Origin: Thermomonospora catenispora
GTDB lineage: Bacteria > Actinomycetota > Actinomycetes > Streptosporangiales > Streptosporangiaceae
NCBI RefSeq assembly: GCF_006363815.1
Contig: NZ_RRYT01000029.1
Coordinates: 1-36,882, forward strand
Direction: 5' to 3'
Length of the DNA: 36,882 nucleotides
Shown in pieces: positions 14,328-22,717 of this stretch. A model generated the notes under the pieces. The model ran no database searches, had not been told where the DNA came from, and worked only from the letters and a program-made list of their open reading frames with translations. Numbering within the stretch: the first letter of the stretch is position 1; each line of letters opens with the position of its first letter. The position numbers and the translations under genes are program-made.

Positions 14328-16349
14328 ATGGACGTGAAGCGCTATTTCCGCGGGCCGCTGCTGTGGGTCCTGCTGCTCGGGCTCCTGGTCACCCTGGTGG
14401 TGTGGGGGGCCGGCTCGGGCAACGGCTACAGGGATGCCGACACCTCGGAGATCATCTCAGACATCCGTGACAACCGGGTCCAGTCCGCGAAGATCATCGA
14501 CAAGGACCAGCGGATCGAGGTCACCCTCAAGGGCCGCCAGGCCGAGAAGAAGAAGGCCTCCTGGGTCAGCGGGCAGGGTCTGGAGCTGCAGAAGCTGCTC
14601 CAGCAGAAGGCCGACCAGGGACAGCTCCCCGGCGGGTACAACGTCGACGTCCCTCAGCAGAGCGTCTTCCTGAACCTGCTGTTCAGCCTGCTGCCGATCA
14701 TCATCGTGGTGCTGATCTTCCTGTTCATCATGAACCAGATGCAGGGCGGCGGCTCCCGGGTGATGAACTTCGGCAAGTCCAGGGCCAAGCTGATCACCAA
14801 GGACACCCCCAAGACCACGTTCGCCGACGTGGCCGGCGCCGATGAGGCGCTGGAAGAGCTCGAGGAGATCAAGGACTTCCTGCAGAACCCGGCCAAGTTC
14901 CAGGCCATCGGCGCCAAGATCCCCAAGGGCGTGCTGCTGTACGGCCCGCCCGGCACCGGCAAGACCCTGCTGGCCCGCGCGGTGGCCGGCGAGGCCGGGG
15001 TGCCGTTCTACTCGATCTCCGGCTCGGACTTCGTGGAGATGTTCGTCGGCGTCGGCGCCTCCCGGGTGCGCGACCTGTTCGAGCAGGCCAAGGCCAACGC
15101 CCCGTCGATCATCTTCATCGACGAGATCGACGCGGTCGGCCGGCACCGCGGCGCGGGCCTGGGCGGCGGTCACGACGAGCGCGAGCAGACCCTCAACCAG
15201 CTGCTGGTCGAGATGGACGGGTTCGACGTCAAGGGCGGCGTGATCCTGATCGCCGCCACCAACCGGCCCGACATCCTGGACCCGGCGCTGCTGCGTCCCG
15301 GCCGGTTCGACCGGCAGATCACGGTGGACCGCCCCGACCTGGAGGGCCGCAAGGGCATCCTCAAGGTGCACGCCCGCGGCAAGCCGTTCGCCCCCGACGT
15401 CGACCTGGACGTGATCGCGCGGCGCACCCCCGGCTTCACCGGCGCCGACCTGGCCAACGTGATCAACGAGGCGGCGCTGCTGACCGCCCGGGCCGACCGC
15501 AAGCTCATCGACATGGACACGCTCGAGGAGGCCATCGACCGGGTGATGGCCGGTCCGGAGCGCAAGACCCGGGTGATGTCGGAGACGGAGAAGAAGATCA
15601 TCGCCTATCACGAGGGCGGTCACGCGCTGGTGGCGCACGCGCTGCCGAACGCCGACCCCGTGCACAAGGTGACGATCCTGCCGCGCGGCCGGGCGCTGGG
15701 CTACACCATGACGCTGCCGATGGAGGACAAGTTCCTCACCACCCGTTCGGAGATGCTCGACCAGCTGGCGATGCTGCTGGGCGGCCGGACGGCCGAGGAG
15801 CTGGTCTTCCACGAGCCGACCACCGGCGCGGCCAACGACATCGAGAAGGCCACCACCCTCGCCCGCAACATGGTCACCGAGTACGGCATGAGCGAGCGGC
15901 TGGGCGCCCGCAAGTTCGGCTCCGGCCAGGGCGAGGTGTTCCTGGGGCGGGACGTCGGCCACGAGCGCGACTACTCCGAGGAGATCGCCTCGGCCATCGA
16001 CGACGAGGTCCGTCGGCTCATCGAGGCGGCCCACGACGTGGCCTGGGAGATCCTGGTCGAGTACCGTGACGTTCTGGACGAGCTGGTGCTCCAGCTGATG
16101 GAGAAGGAGACCCTCTCCAAGGAGCAGGTGCTGGAGATCTTCGCGCCGGTCCGCAAGCGGCCCAAGCGCAACTCCTACACCGGCTACGGCAAGCGCCTGC
16201 CGTCCGAGCGTCCCCCGGTGCTGACGCCCAAGGAGCTGGCCCTGATGGGTCCCAAGGACGTTCAGGACCTGCCGGGCGGGTCCGACCTGGCCCAGGGCAA
16301 CGGCCAGGGCGGCGCCGACCACCAGTCCGCCGAACCCTCCGAGAGCTGA
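14328..16349 (+). CDS. ftsH: ATP-dependent zinc metalloprotease FtsH
   Basis: A 673-residue membrane AAA+ protease that degrades misfolded membrane and some cytosolic proteins. Two membrane helices (about residues 10-28 and 113-134) enclose the periplasmic-side domain. The AAA module has Walker A GPPGTGKT (206-213), Walker B IIFIDEID (261-268) and the second region of homology [11 protein letters not shown] (321-331). The protease site is HEGGH (428-432), and the third zinc ligand is the Asp in [15 protein letters not shown]. The C-terminal tail is hydrophilic and Gly/Gln/Ser-rich. An AAGGGG ribosome-binding sequence lies rather far upstream of ATG 14328. The stop is two bases before the TTG of folE, so ftsH and folE are probably cotranscribed, as in Mycobacterium. 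Confidence 0.97.
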   Translation: MDVKRYFRGPLLWVLLLGLLVTLVVWGAGSGNGYRDADTSEIISDIRDNRVQSAKIIDKDQRIEVTLKGRQAEKKKASWVSGQGLELQKLLQQKADQGQLPGGYNVDVPQQSVFLNLLFSLLPIIIVVLIFLFIMNQMQGGGSRVMNFGKSRAKLITKDTPKTTFADVAGADEALEELEEIKDFLQNPAKFQAIGAKIPKGVLLYGPPGTGKTLLARAVAGEAGVPFYSISGSDFVEMFVGVGASRVRDLFEQAKANAPSIIFIDEIDAVGRHRGAGLGGGHDEREQTLNQLLVEMDGFDVKGGVILIAATNRPDILDPALLRPGRFDRQITVDRPDLEGRKGILKVHARGKPFAPDVDLDVIARRTPGFTGADLANVINEAALLTARADRKLIDMDTLEEAIDRVMAGPERKTRVMSETEKKIIAYHEGGHALVAHALPNADPVHKVTILPRGRALGYTMTLPMEDKFLTTRSEMLDQLAMLLGGRTAEELVFHEPTTGAANDIEKATTLARNMVTEYGMSERLGARKFGSGQGEVFLGRDVGHERDYSEEIASAIDDEVRRLIEAAHDVAWEILVEYRDVLDELVLQLMEKETLSKEQVLEIFAPVRKRPKRNSYTGYGKRLPSERPPVLTPKELALMGPKDVQDLPGGSDLAQGNGQGGADHQSAEPSES

Positions 16350-16351
16350 TC

Positions 16352-17938
16352 TTGACCCTTCCGTACGACGAGGACGCATCGCTCGATCGCAGGCTCCCCC
16401 GGTTCGACCACGAGCGCATCGAGCGGGCGGTCCGCGAGATCCTGATCGGGATCGGGGAGGATCCCGACCGCGACGGCCTGCGGGAGACCCCCGCCCGGGT
16501 CGCGCGCGCCTTCGCCGAGCAGTTCGCCGGCCTGCGCCAGCGGCCCGAGGACGTCCTGAACAAGGTGTTCGAGGCCGACCACGACGAGATGGTCCTGGTC
16601 AAGGACATCGAGGTGTACTCCACCTGCGTGCCGAGCCGGCAGACCGTCAACGCCGTGGGCGGCCGCAGGCGCGCCGCCGACGTGCGCGTCGGCGACGAGC
16701 TGTACACCCTGGTCGAGGGCGAGGTGCGCACCACGACCGTCACGCAGATCTCCGCCCGCAGGACGCGGGAGCTGGTGGAGGTCGTCACCGAGAAGGGATC
16801 GTTCACGGTCACGCCCGACCATCCGGTGGCCACCCCCGAGGGCTGGCGGGAGGCCGGGGACGTCGCCGGCCTGTTCATCGAGTGGACGCCCGTGCGCAGG
16901 CTCGCCCGCCGGCGGCCGACGATCGTCTACGGCCACGACTTCGGGTACCTGATCGGGGCGATCTGCGCGGACGGCACCGTCGACGACGGCGAGGTCCGCC
17001 TGATCGTCACCGAGCGGGAGTACGCCAAGAAGTTCGCCGAGGCGGCCCGGCGGTCGATGGGGCTGGAGGCCTCGATCGAGGCCGTGCCCGAGGGCTCCGC
17101 CGAGCCGGAGGCCTCCGGGTACCGGGTGCGGGTGGCCTCCTCGTATCTGGCGGATCTGGTGCGCCAGTACGTCGGCGGGGACGCCGCCCGCGGGCGGCGG
17201 CGCTTCCCGCGGGTGGTGCTGCGGGACCGGGAGACGTTCGGCGGTTTCCTGGAGGGCTGTCTCGACGGGGACGGCCGGCGGTCGGCGCGCCCCCACGGCT
17301 CCGCCCTCGATGGGAACGTTCCGTTCCTGGAGGATCTGGGACAGCTCGTCGGCGTGCGGTTCGCCCCGTCGACCCCCGGCGGGGCGGCGCTGTGGACGGC
17401 CGACGCCTGGTTCCGCAAGCACGGGTTCCCCGCCCACTACGAACGCCCCTCCCGGCTGGTGGAGTCGCAGTGGGTGAAGGTGCTCGAGGTGCGGCCGATC
17501 CGCGCCACCGGGAGCAGGCCCTACACCGTCTACAGCTTCACCTGCGACCCGCACCCCACGTTCCTGATCGGCGGGCACCTGACGCACAACTGCGAGCACC
17601 ACCTGGTCCCGTTCCACGGGCTGGCGCACGTCGGCTACACCCCCAACGCGAAGGGGCAGATCACCGGGCTGTCCAAGCTGGCCCGGCTGGTGGACGTCTA
17701 CGCCCGGCGCCCCCAGGTGCAGGAGCGGCTGACCAGCCAGATCGCCGACGCGCTGATGCGGATCCTGGAGCCGCGCGGCGTGATCGTGGTGATCGAGGCC
17801 GAGCACCTGTGCATGACCATGCGCGGGGTGCGCAAGCCCGGCGCCCGCACCGTCACCTCGGCGGTGCGCGGCGACTTCAGAGAGCACGCCGAGACCCGCG
17901 CCGAGGCGATGTCCTTGATCCTGGGCCGTTCGTCCTGA
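16352..17938 (+). CDS. folE: GTP cyclohydrolase I interrupted by an in-frame intein
   Basis: A 528-codon frame encoding a FolE precursor. Residues 1-91 (through VKDIEVYST) and 414-528 (from [16 protein letters not shown]) are the two halves of a 206-residue FolE, the normal family length. Between them lies a 322-residue intein. FolE converts GTP to 7,8-dihydroneopterin triphosphate, the first folate step, as a cytoplasmic zinc enzyme. The zinc ligands are Cys and His of CEHH and the Cys in [12 protein letters not shown]; the intein sits immediately before the first of these, so an active enzyme requires splicing. The start is TTG 16352, two bases after the ftsH stop. The homologous N-terminus ([20 protein letters not shown]) supports this start. 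The reading frame is uninterrupted, so this is not a pseudogene. Confidence 0.95.
   Translation: MTLPYDEDASLDRRLPRFDHERIERAVREILIGIGEDPDRDGLRETPARVARAFAEQFAGLRQRPEDVLNKVFEADHDEMVLVKDIEVYSTCVPSRQTVNAVGGRRRAADVRVGDELYTLVEGEVRTTTVTQISARRTRELVEVVTEKGSFTVTPDHPVATPEGWREAGDVAGLFIEWTPVRRLARRRPTIVYGHDFGYLIGAICADGTVDDGEVRLIVTEREYAKKFAEAARRSMGLEASIEAVPEGSAEPEASGYRVRVASSYLADLVRQYVGGDAARGRRRFPRVVLRDRETFGGFLEGCLDGDGRRSARPHGSALDGNVPFLEDLGQLVGVRFAPSTPGGAALWTADAWFRKHGFPAHYERPSRLVESQWVKVLEVRPIRATGSRPYTVYSFTCDPHPTFLIGGHLTHNCEHHLVPFHGLAHVGYTPNAKGQITGLSKLARLVDVYARRPQVQERLTSQIADALMRILEPRGVIVVIEAEHLCMTMRGVRKPGARTVTSAVRGDFREHAETRAEAMSLILGRSS
16625..17590 (+). mobile_element. Intein with LAGLIDADG endonuclease motifs inside FolE
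   Basis: 322 residues from Cys1 ([13 protein letters not shown]) to Asn322 (GGHLTHN), followed by the extein Cys+1. Block A is CVPSRQTV with RVGDELYTL. Block B is T63-x-x-H66 in [11 protein letters not shown]. Blocks F and G are [21 protein letters not shown] (split here as [10 protein letters not shown] and [11 protein letters not shown]), with penultimate His321 and terminal Asn322. All residues for class 1 splicing are present. The central region has two LAGLIDADG-like motifs, [10 protein letters not shown] (108-117) and [10 protein letters not shown] (208-217), about 100 residues apart, both keeping the catalytic Asp (116 and 216), so a functional homing endonuclease is possible. Base composition resembles the host, suggesting long residence or transfer between high-GC relatives. 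Confidence 0.93.
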
Positions 17939-18026
17939 CCGGTCCGGAGCGGGGTGTGCCGCCCGGGGTGCCGGGTATGGGGTGCTCCTGGCCGAGGATG
18001 CGCCTCGCGGGGTCCTGATCACGACA

Positions 18027-18032
18027 TAGGGT
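18027..18032 (+). promoter_or_regulatory. Candidate internal folP promoter -10 box
   Basis: TAGGGT, then six bases (GACCTC), then ATG 18039. The spacing fits a near-leaderless transcript, though AGGGTGA could instead serve as ribosome-binding site for read-through mRNA from folE. The 100-base spacer after folE is the longest gap within the folate cluster. Confidence 0.4.
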
Positions 18033-18038
18033 GACCTC

Positions 18039-18893
18039 ATGACCAGTGCCGTTCCCGGGCTGCCCGCTCCAGGGCGTTGCCTCGTCATGGGCGTGGTGAA
18101 CGTGACCCCGGACTCCTTCTCCGACGGCGGGGCGTGGTTCGACCCCGACAAGGCCATCCGCCACGCGCACGACCTCATGCACGAGGGCGCCGACCTGATC
18201 GACGTGGGCGGGGAGTCGACCCGGCCCGGCGCGCAGCGGGTGTCGCTGGAGGAGGAGATGCGCCGGGTGATCCCGGTGATCGAGGCGCTGGCCGCCGACG
18301 GGATCCCGGTGAGCGTGGACACCATGCGCGCCGAGGTCGCCGAGGCCGCCGTCGAGGTCGGCGCGAAGCTGATCAACGACGTCAGCGGCGGGCTGGCCGA
18401 CCCGGACATGGCCCGGATCGTGGCGGATGCGCGCGTGCCGTACGTGGTCATGCACTGGCGCGGGCACAGCAGCGACATGTACCGCCGGGCCGAATACCAG
18501 GACGTGGTGCGGGAGGTCCGCGACGAGCTGCGCGCCCGGGTGGACGCCGTGGTCGCCCAGGGCGTGGACCCGCGGATGATCGTGCTGGATCCGGGGCTGG
18601 GGTTCGCCAAACGCCCGCACCACAACTGGACGCTGCTGGCCCGGCTCGGCGAGCTGTCGACCGATCTGCCGATCCTGGTCGGGGCGTCCCGCAAGCGGTT
18701 CATCGGCAGGCTGCTGGCGGGCCCGGACGGGCATCCGCGGCCGTTCGTCGACTGCGACGACGCCACGGTGGCGATCAGCGCGCTGGCGGCGGCGGCGGGC
18801 GCCTGGGGCGTGCGGGTGCACCGGGTGCGGCCCAACGCCGACGCGGTCCGGGTGGCCGCCGCGATCCGAGCGGAACAGGAGGGACGGACATGA
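18039..18893 (+). CDS. folP: Dihydropteroate synthase
   Basis: A 284-residue TIM-barrel enzyme joining 7,8-dihydropterin pyrophosphate and p-aminobenzoate; the sulfonamide target. Signature segments are MGVVNVTPDSFSDGG (first family motif), LIDVGGESTRPGA (second family motif), VSVDTMRAEVAEAA, LINDVSGG, VLDPGLGFAKRPHHN and LVGASRKRFIG (pterin and pyrophosphate binding). ATG 18039 is supported by the short N-terminus before MGVVNVTP. The stop overlaps the next gene as ATGA, showing tight coupling within the folate operon. Confidence 0.96.
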   Translation: MTSAVPGLPAPGRCLVMGVVNVTPDSFSDGGAWFDPDKAIRHAHDLMHEGADLIDVGGESTRPGAQRVSLEEEMRRVIPVIEALAADGIPVSVDTMRAEVAEAAVEVGAKLINDVSGGLADPDMARIVADARVPYVVMHWRGHSSDMYRRAEYQDVVREVRDELRARVDAVVAQGVDPRMIVLDPGLGFAKRPHHNWTLLARLGELSTDLPILVGASRKRFIGRLLAGPDGHPRPFVDCDDATVAISALAAAAGAWGVRVHRVRPNADAVRVAAAIRAEQEGRT

Positions 18894-19327
18894 CGCGTTC
18901 CGACCTGGCCGCGGTCGAGGAGGTCAACGCCGAGTTCTACGCCGCGTTCGAGGCCGGGGACCTGGACCGGATGTCGGCGGTGTGGGCGGGCGGCCCGTAC
19001 GCCGACAAGGTGGGCTGCGTGCATCCGGGCTGGCCGCTGATCAGGGGCCGGGACGAGGTGCTGCGGTCCTGGGCGCTGATCATGGCCAACACCCCCTACA
19101 TCCAGTTCGTGCTGACCGACGTGCACACCCAGGTGTTCGGCGACCACGCGCTGGTGACCTGCTCGGAGAACATCATCACGATGGACGACACCGCCGGGGA
19201 GTTCGCGTCGCTGGCCGGCGGCAGCATCGTCGCCACCAACCTGTTCCTGCGGGTGGAGGGGCGGTGGCGGCTGCTGCACCACCACGGTTCGCCGGTGCTC
19301 GACCAGGCGGAGGGGGACGAGGAGTGA
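18890..19327 (+). CDS. NTF2/SnoaL-like small protein in the folate operon
   Basis: A 145-residue protein with the alpha+beta cone fold pattern of the NTF2/SnoaL superfamily: VEEVNAEFYAAFEAGDLDRM, VWAGGPYADKVGCVHPGWPL, GRDEVLRSWALIMANTPYIQ, then alternating strands ending VEGRWRLLHHHGSPV. Domains of this type bind or convert small molecules, so an enzymatic or ligand-binding role in folate metabolism is plausible, but no catalytic residues can be assigned. AGGAGG precedes the ATG, which overlaps the folP stop. folB follows after 13 bases. This gene is often found between folP and folB in actinomycetes, supporting a pathway link by inference only. Confidence 0.85.
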   Translation: MTRSDLAAVEEVNAEFYAAFEAGDLDRMSAVWAGGPYADKVGCVHPGWPLIRGRDEVLRSWALIMANTPYIQFVLTDVHTQVFGDHALVTCSENIITMDDTAGEFASLAGGSIVATNLFLRVEGRWRLLHHHGSPVLDQAEGDEE

Positions 19328-19340
19328 GCGGAGAGCGCGC

Positions 19341-19718
19341 GTGAGCGAGGGCGTCGAGCTGGATCGCATCGAGCTGACCGGGCTGCGGGCGCGCGGCCGG
19401 CACGGGGTCCTGCCCGCCGAGCGGGAGCTGGGGCAGGAGTTCGTCGTCGACGTGTCGCTGGGCCTGGACACCCGGCCCGCCGCGCGGACCGACGACCTGT
19501 CGCGTACGGTCGACTATGGAGCGTTGGCCGACCGGCTGGTCGCCGTGGTGCAGGGCGAGCCGGTCGACCTGATCGAGACGCTGGCCGAGCGGCTGGCACA
19601 GGTCTGCCTGGAGGATCCGATCGTGCGGCAGGTCGACGTCACGGTGCACAAGCCGGCTGCCCCGGTGCCGCATCCGTTCGCCGACGTGGCCGTCAAGATC
19701 TCAAGGAGTCGCCGATGA
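19341..19718 (+). CDS. folB: Dihydroneopterin aldolase
   Basis: A 125-residue protein of the FolB/FolX T-fold family that cleaves 7,8-dihydroneopterin to 6-hydroxymethyl-7,8-dihydropterin and glycolaldehyde. Motifs are ELTGLRARGRHGVLPAERE (catalytic-loop region), GQEFVVDVSLGLD, TVDYGALADRL, LIETLAERLAQ and VDVTVHKPAAPVP (pterin-binding Lys region). The GTG start at 19341 has the GCGGAGAG stretch upstream. The stop overlaps folK as ATGA. Confidence 0.94.
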   Translation: MSEGVELDRIELTGLRARGRHGVLPAERELGQEFVVDVSLGLDTRPAARTDDLSRTVDYGALADRLVAVVQGEPVDLIETLAERLAQVCLEDPIVRQVDVTVHKPAAPVPHPFADVAVKISRSRR

Positions 19719-20290
19719 CCCGACCGGACCTGACCGCGACCGGCGGCCACATGGTCGTTCAGCAGCGCGTGGTGCTGTCGCTGGGCAGCAACCTCGGCGA
19801 TCGGCTGGAGAACCTGCAAGAGGCGATCGACGCCCTGTTCGACGCCCCCGGCCTGACGTTCGTGGCGCTGTCGCCGGTGTACGAGACCGCCCCCTACGGC
19901 GGGCCGGACGGCGACATCCCCGAGCAGGACGACTTCCTGAACGTGATCGTGGTGGCCGACACCCGGCTGGCCCCCAGAACGCTGCTGGAGCGGGTGTTGA
20001 ACATCGAGAACTCGATGCAGCGGGTCCGCGAGGTCCGCTGGGGCCCGCGCACCCTGGACATCGACATCGTGATGTTCGGCAACGTGACCGTGAACGAGCC
20101 GGACCTGGTCCTGCCGCATCCCCGCGCCCACGAGCGGGCGTTCGTGCTCGTCCCCTGGGCGGATCTGGAGCCGGACGTGCTGCTGCCCGGACACGGCAGG
20201 GTGGCCGACCTGGCCGCGAAGGCGTTGCGCGCCGTCGGCCCGGACGCGGTGCGGCGCCGGGACGACCTGACCCTCCAAGAGCCCGCGTGA
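19715..20290 (+). CDS. folK: 2-amino-4-hydroxy-6-hydroxymethyldihydropteridine diphosphokinase
   Basis: A 191-residue pyrophosphokinase transferring diphosphate from ATP to hydroxymethyl-dihydropterin, supplying FolP. Typical segments are VVLSLGSNLGDRLENLQEA, SPVYETAPYGG, DDFLNVIVVADT, RWGPRTLDIDIVMFG (magnesium-binding DxD) and LPHPRAHERAFVLVPW. AAGGAG precedes the ATG. A short N-terminal extension of about 16 residues precedes VVLSLGSN, so an internal start is possible. The stop overlaps the GTG of the DUF3180 gene. Confidence 0.95.
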   Translation: MTRPDLTATGGHMVVQQRVVLSLGSNLGDRLENLQEAIDALFDAPGLTFVALSPVYETAPYGGPDGDIPEQDDFLNVIVVADTRLAPRTLLERVLNIENSMQRVREVRWGPRTLDIDIVMFGNVTVNEPDLVLPHPRAHERAFVLVPWADLEPDVLLPGHGRVADLAAKALRAVGPDAVRRRDDLTLQEPA

Positions 20291-20760
20291 AGCCCACCCG
20301 ACCGGCGCTGCCCACGGCCCTGGCGGTCGCGCTCGCCATGGTCACCTGGGCGTTCCTGCACGGGACCTACGGCGCACTGCCCAAGCTGCCGTGGACGATG
20401 GCGCCGACGCTGCTGCTGCTCGGGCTCGGCGAGGCGTTCACCGCCTACAACCTGTGGCGGCGGATCCGGCGCCGGCCGGGCACCCGGCCGGTGGAGCCGC
20501 TGGTGGTGGCGCGGATGGTGGTGCTGGCCAAGGCGAGCGTGATCGCCGGGGCGGTGCTCGCCGGGATCTTCGCCGGGTTCCTGGTGTATCTGGCGCCGGA
20601 ACTGGACAAGGCGGTGCCGCGGCAGGACTTCCTCGTCGGGGCGGGCACGTTCGTCGCGTCGCTGCTGCTGATCGGCGCCGCGATCTGGCTGGAGTACGCC
20701 TGCCGGGTGCCCAAGGGGCCCGAGGACGAGGACCGCGACCAGGGCGCCTCACGGGCCTGA
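20287..20760 (+). CDS. DUF3180 small membrane protein
   Basis: A 157-residue protein with four predicted membrane helices (about LPTALAVALAMVTWAFL; LPWTMAPTLLLLGLGEAF; VLAKASVIAGAVLAGIFAGF; FLVGAGTFVASLLLIGAAIW) and an Asp/Glu-rich C-terminus. It matches the actinobacterial DUF3180 family found directly after folK (for example Rv3605c); the function is unknown. The GTG overlaps the folK stop as GTGA, and a hairpin terminator follows, so this is the last gene of the folate operon. Confidence 0.88.
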   Translation: MKPTRPALPTALAVALAMVTWAFLHGTYGALPKLPWTMAPTLLLLGLGEAFTAYNLWRRIRRRPGTRPVEPLVVARMVVLAKASVIAGAVLAGIFAGFLVYLAPELDKAVPRQDFLVGAGTFVASLLLIGAAIWLEYACRVPKGPEDEDRDQGASRA

Positions 20761-20765
20761 CCCGG

Positions 20766-20797
20766 CCGGCGGACCGGGCCGGGGTCCGTGCCGCCGG
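20766..20797. terminator. Hairpin terminator between DUF3180 and nuoD
   Basis: Arms CGGACC and GGTCCG flank a GC loop, extended outward by CCGG/CCGG pairing with a bulge. It lies between converging stops at 20760 and 20840, the place for a shared terminator. Confidence 0.6.
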
Positions 20798-20839
20798 GCC
20801 GGTCGGCCGGTCGATGCACCGACGTCGCCGCCCGTGCCG

Positions 20840-21997
20840 TCACTTGTCGATGTCGCCGACCACGAAGAACATCGACCCCAGGATGGCGATCATGTCGGAG
20901 ACCAGGGTGCCCGGCAGCATCTCGCTCAGCACCTGGATGTTGTTGTACGACGCCGACCGCAGCTTCATCCGCCACGGGGTCTTCTCGCCGCGCGAGACCA
21001 GGTAGTAGCCGTTGATGCCGAGCGGGTTCTCCGTCCACACGTAGGTGTGGCCCTCGGGGACCTTGAGCACCTTGGGCAGCCGCTGGTTGATCGGGCCCGG
21101 CGGCAGCTCGGCCAGCCGGTCCAGGCACGCGTCGGCCAGGTCCAGCGAGGCGTACACCTGGTCCAGCAGGCATTCGAACCGGGCCAGGCAGTCGCCCTCG
21201 GTGCGGGTGACCACCTTGACGTCCAGCTCCCCGTAGGCCAGATACGGCTCATCCCGCCGCAGGTCGAAGTCCACCCCCGAGGCGCGGGCGATCGGGCCGG
21301 ACACCCCGTACTGGAGGATCTGCTCGCGGGTCAGCACCCCCACGCCCCGGGTGCGGGCGCGGAAGATCTCATTGTCCATGATCAGGTCGGCGATCTCGCT
21401 CATCCGGGCGCGGACCTGGGCGACGGCCGCGCGGGCCCGTCCCGTCCACCCGGCCGGCAGCTCCTCCTTCAGCCCGCCGACCCGGTTGAACATGTAGTGG
21501 ATGCGGCCCCCGGAGACCTCCTCCATCACCCGCTGCAGCTGCTCGCGTTCCCGGAACGAGTAGAAGATCGGGGTGAGCGCCCCGACCTCCAGCGGATACG
21601 ACCCCAGGAACATCAGGTGGTTGAGCACCCTGTTCAGCTCGGCCAGCAGGGTGCGGACCCACACCGCGCGCGGGGGCGCCTCCATCCCGAGCATCCGCTC
21701 CACGGCCAGCACCACGCCGAGCTCGTTGGCGAACGCCGACAGCCAGTCGTGCCGGTTGGCCAGCACGATGATCTGCCGGTAGTCGCGCACCTCGAACAGC
21801 TTCTCCGCGCCGCGGTGCATGTAGCCGACGATCGGCTCGGCCTTGGAGATGCGCTCCCCGTCCAGCGTCAGCCGCAGCCGCAGCACGCCGTGCGTGGAGG
21901 GGTGCTGCGGGCCGATGTTGAGGATCATGTCCTCGGTGGCCAGTTCCTTGGCCCCGGCGCCGATCCCGACGGTGCGTACGGTCTCGTGGGTGCTCAC
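20840..21997 (-). CDS. Standalone NADH-quinone oxidoreductase subunit D-like protein
   Basis: A 385-residue NuoD (49-kDa subunit, NDUFS2) homologue. Recognisable segments are [92 protein letters not shown] and the C-terminal FFVVGDIDK typical of NuoD. It keeps the H-R-G at 61-63 whose Arg corresponds to the symmetrically dimethylated Arg85 of mammalian NDUFS2. No other nuo genes are nearby; Streptomyces carries similar extra nuoD copies. It could form an alternative complex I or a hydrogenase-like module. The start is GTG 21997, right before STHET; the ribosome-binding site is weak. It is divergent from the PH-domain gene. Confidence 0.9.
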   Translation of the reverse strand: MSTHETVRTVGIGAGAKELATEDMILNIGPQHPSTHGVLRLRLTLDGERISKAEPIVGYMHRGAEKLFEVRDYRQIIVLANRHDWLSAFANELGVVLAVERMLGMEAPPRAVWVRTLLAELNRVLNHLMFLGSYPLEVGALTPIFYSFREREQLQRVMEEVSGGRIHYMFNRVGGLKEELPAGWTGRARAAVAQVRARMSEIADLIMDNEIFRARTRGVGVLTREQILQYGVSGPIARASGVDFDLRRDEPYLAYGELDVKVVTRTEGDCLARFECLLDQVYASLDLADACLDRLAELPPGPINQRLPKVLKVPEGHTYVWTENPLGINGYYLVSRGEKTPWRMKLRSASYNNIQVLSEMLPGTLVSDMIAILGSMFFVVGDIDK

Positions 21998-22072
21998 CCG
22001 ACCATCGTCCCATGACCGGAGTGCGACGAAGAGTCGCGGGAGTTGGGGTGGTTCGGGTTGACTTGGAGCACC

Positions 22073-22717
22073 ATGAACGCGCCGTATGGTCAGCCACCGG
22101 CCGGCCCCCCGCCACCCGGGGGCCCCGGCCGTCCGCCGGCGTCCGCGCCGCCCCCCTACGGGCCGCCGGCCGGCCCGCCCGCGCCTTTGCCCGCTCCCGC
22201 TCCCGCTCCCGCGCCCGCGCCCGCCGACGAGGAAGCGTTCGCGCCGCCGTCCGGGCTGGCGTGGCACCGGGTGTCGCCGCGGATGCCCTGGCACTGGCGG
22301 CTGTCGGCCGTGCTGCGCGGGATCCCGATCGCCGTCGTGGGCGGCTGGTGGGCGTACCAGGGCGGCGGGGCGGTCGCCCTGGGGGTGTGGGGCGCGGCGC
22401 TGCTGGTGTGCTGCGTGCTGATCTGGGGCTTCGGTGAGCTGGCGTACCGTTCGGCGGGGTACCTGGAGCGGGACGACGACCTGATGGTGACCGGCGGGGT
22501 GTTCGTCCGGCGGCTGGTGGTGGTGCCGTACGGGCGGATGCAGTTCGTGGACGTGACGGCGGGGCTGCTGGAGCGGTGGATGGGCATCGCGACCGTGCGG
22601 CTGCACACCGCCGCCGCGGCCACCGACGCCCGCATCCCCGGGCTGCCCGCCGCCGAGGCCGCCCGGCTTCGCGACCGCCTGGCGCACAAGAGCGAGGCGA
22701 GGAGCATGGGGCTGTGA
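22073..22717 (+). CDS. bPH2-domain membrane protein (YdbS-like)
   Basis: A 214-residue protein. The first 50 residues are a Pro/Ala/Gly-rich disordered tail ([12 protein letters not shown]). Two membrane helices follow ([19 protein letters not shown] and [20 protein letters not shown]), then a bacterial PH-type domain with [38 protein letters not shown] and [20 protein letters not shown]. Proteins of this kind occur in pairs with the YdbT type; the Bacillus pair is linked to resistance to antimicrobial peptides, which is only a pointer here. GGAG lies five bases before ATG 22073. The stop overlaps the GTG of the next gene, so the two are coupled. Confidence 0.88.
   Translation: MNAPYGQPPAGPPPPGGPGRPPASAPPPYGPPAGPPAPLPAPAPAPAPAPADEEAFAPPSGLAWHRVSPRMPWHWRLSAVLRGIPIAVVGGWWAYQGGGAVALGVWGAALLVCCVLIWGFGELAYRSAGYLERDDDLMVTGGVFVRRLVVVPYGRMQFVDVTAGLLERWMGIATVRLHTAAAATDARIPGLPAAEAARLRDRLAHKSEARSMGL
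22190..22225 (+). repeat. Hexanucleotide tandem repeat encoding Ala-Pro
   Basis: Six-base units CCCGCT (three) then CCCGCG (two, imperfect third) in the 5' part of the first PH gene encode the PAPAPAP stretch. Length changes in steps of six bases would keep the frame. Confidence 0.75.

Noticed and set aside
16352-17938. FolE insertion as a frameshift, pseudogene or fused regulatory domain
   Set aside because: The frame is continuous and the insert has all intein splicing blocks with precise Cys1 and HN/Cys+1 borders.
22190-22225. CRISPR or mobile repeat
   Set aside because: The repeats are short, in frame and encode Pro-Ala; no spacers or cas genes are present anywhere in the window.
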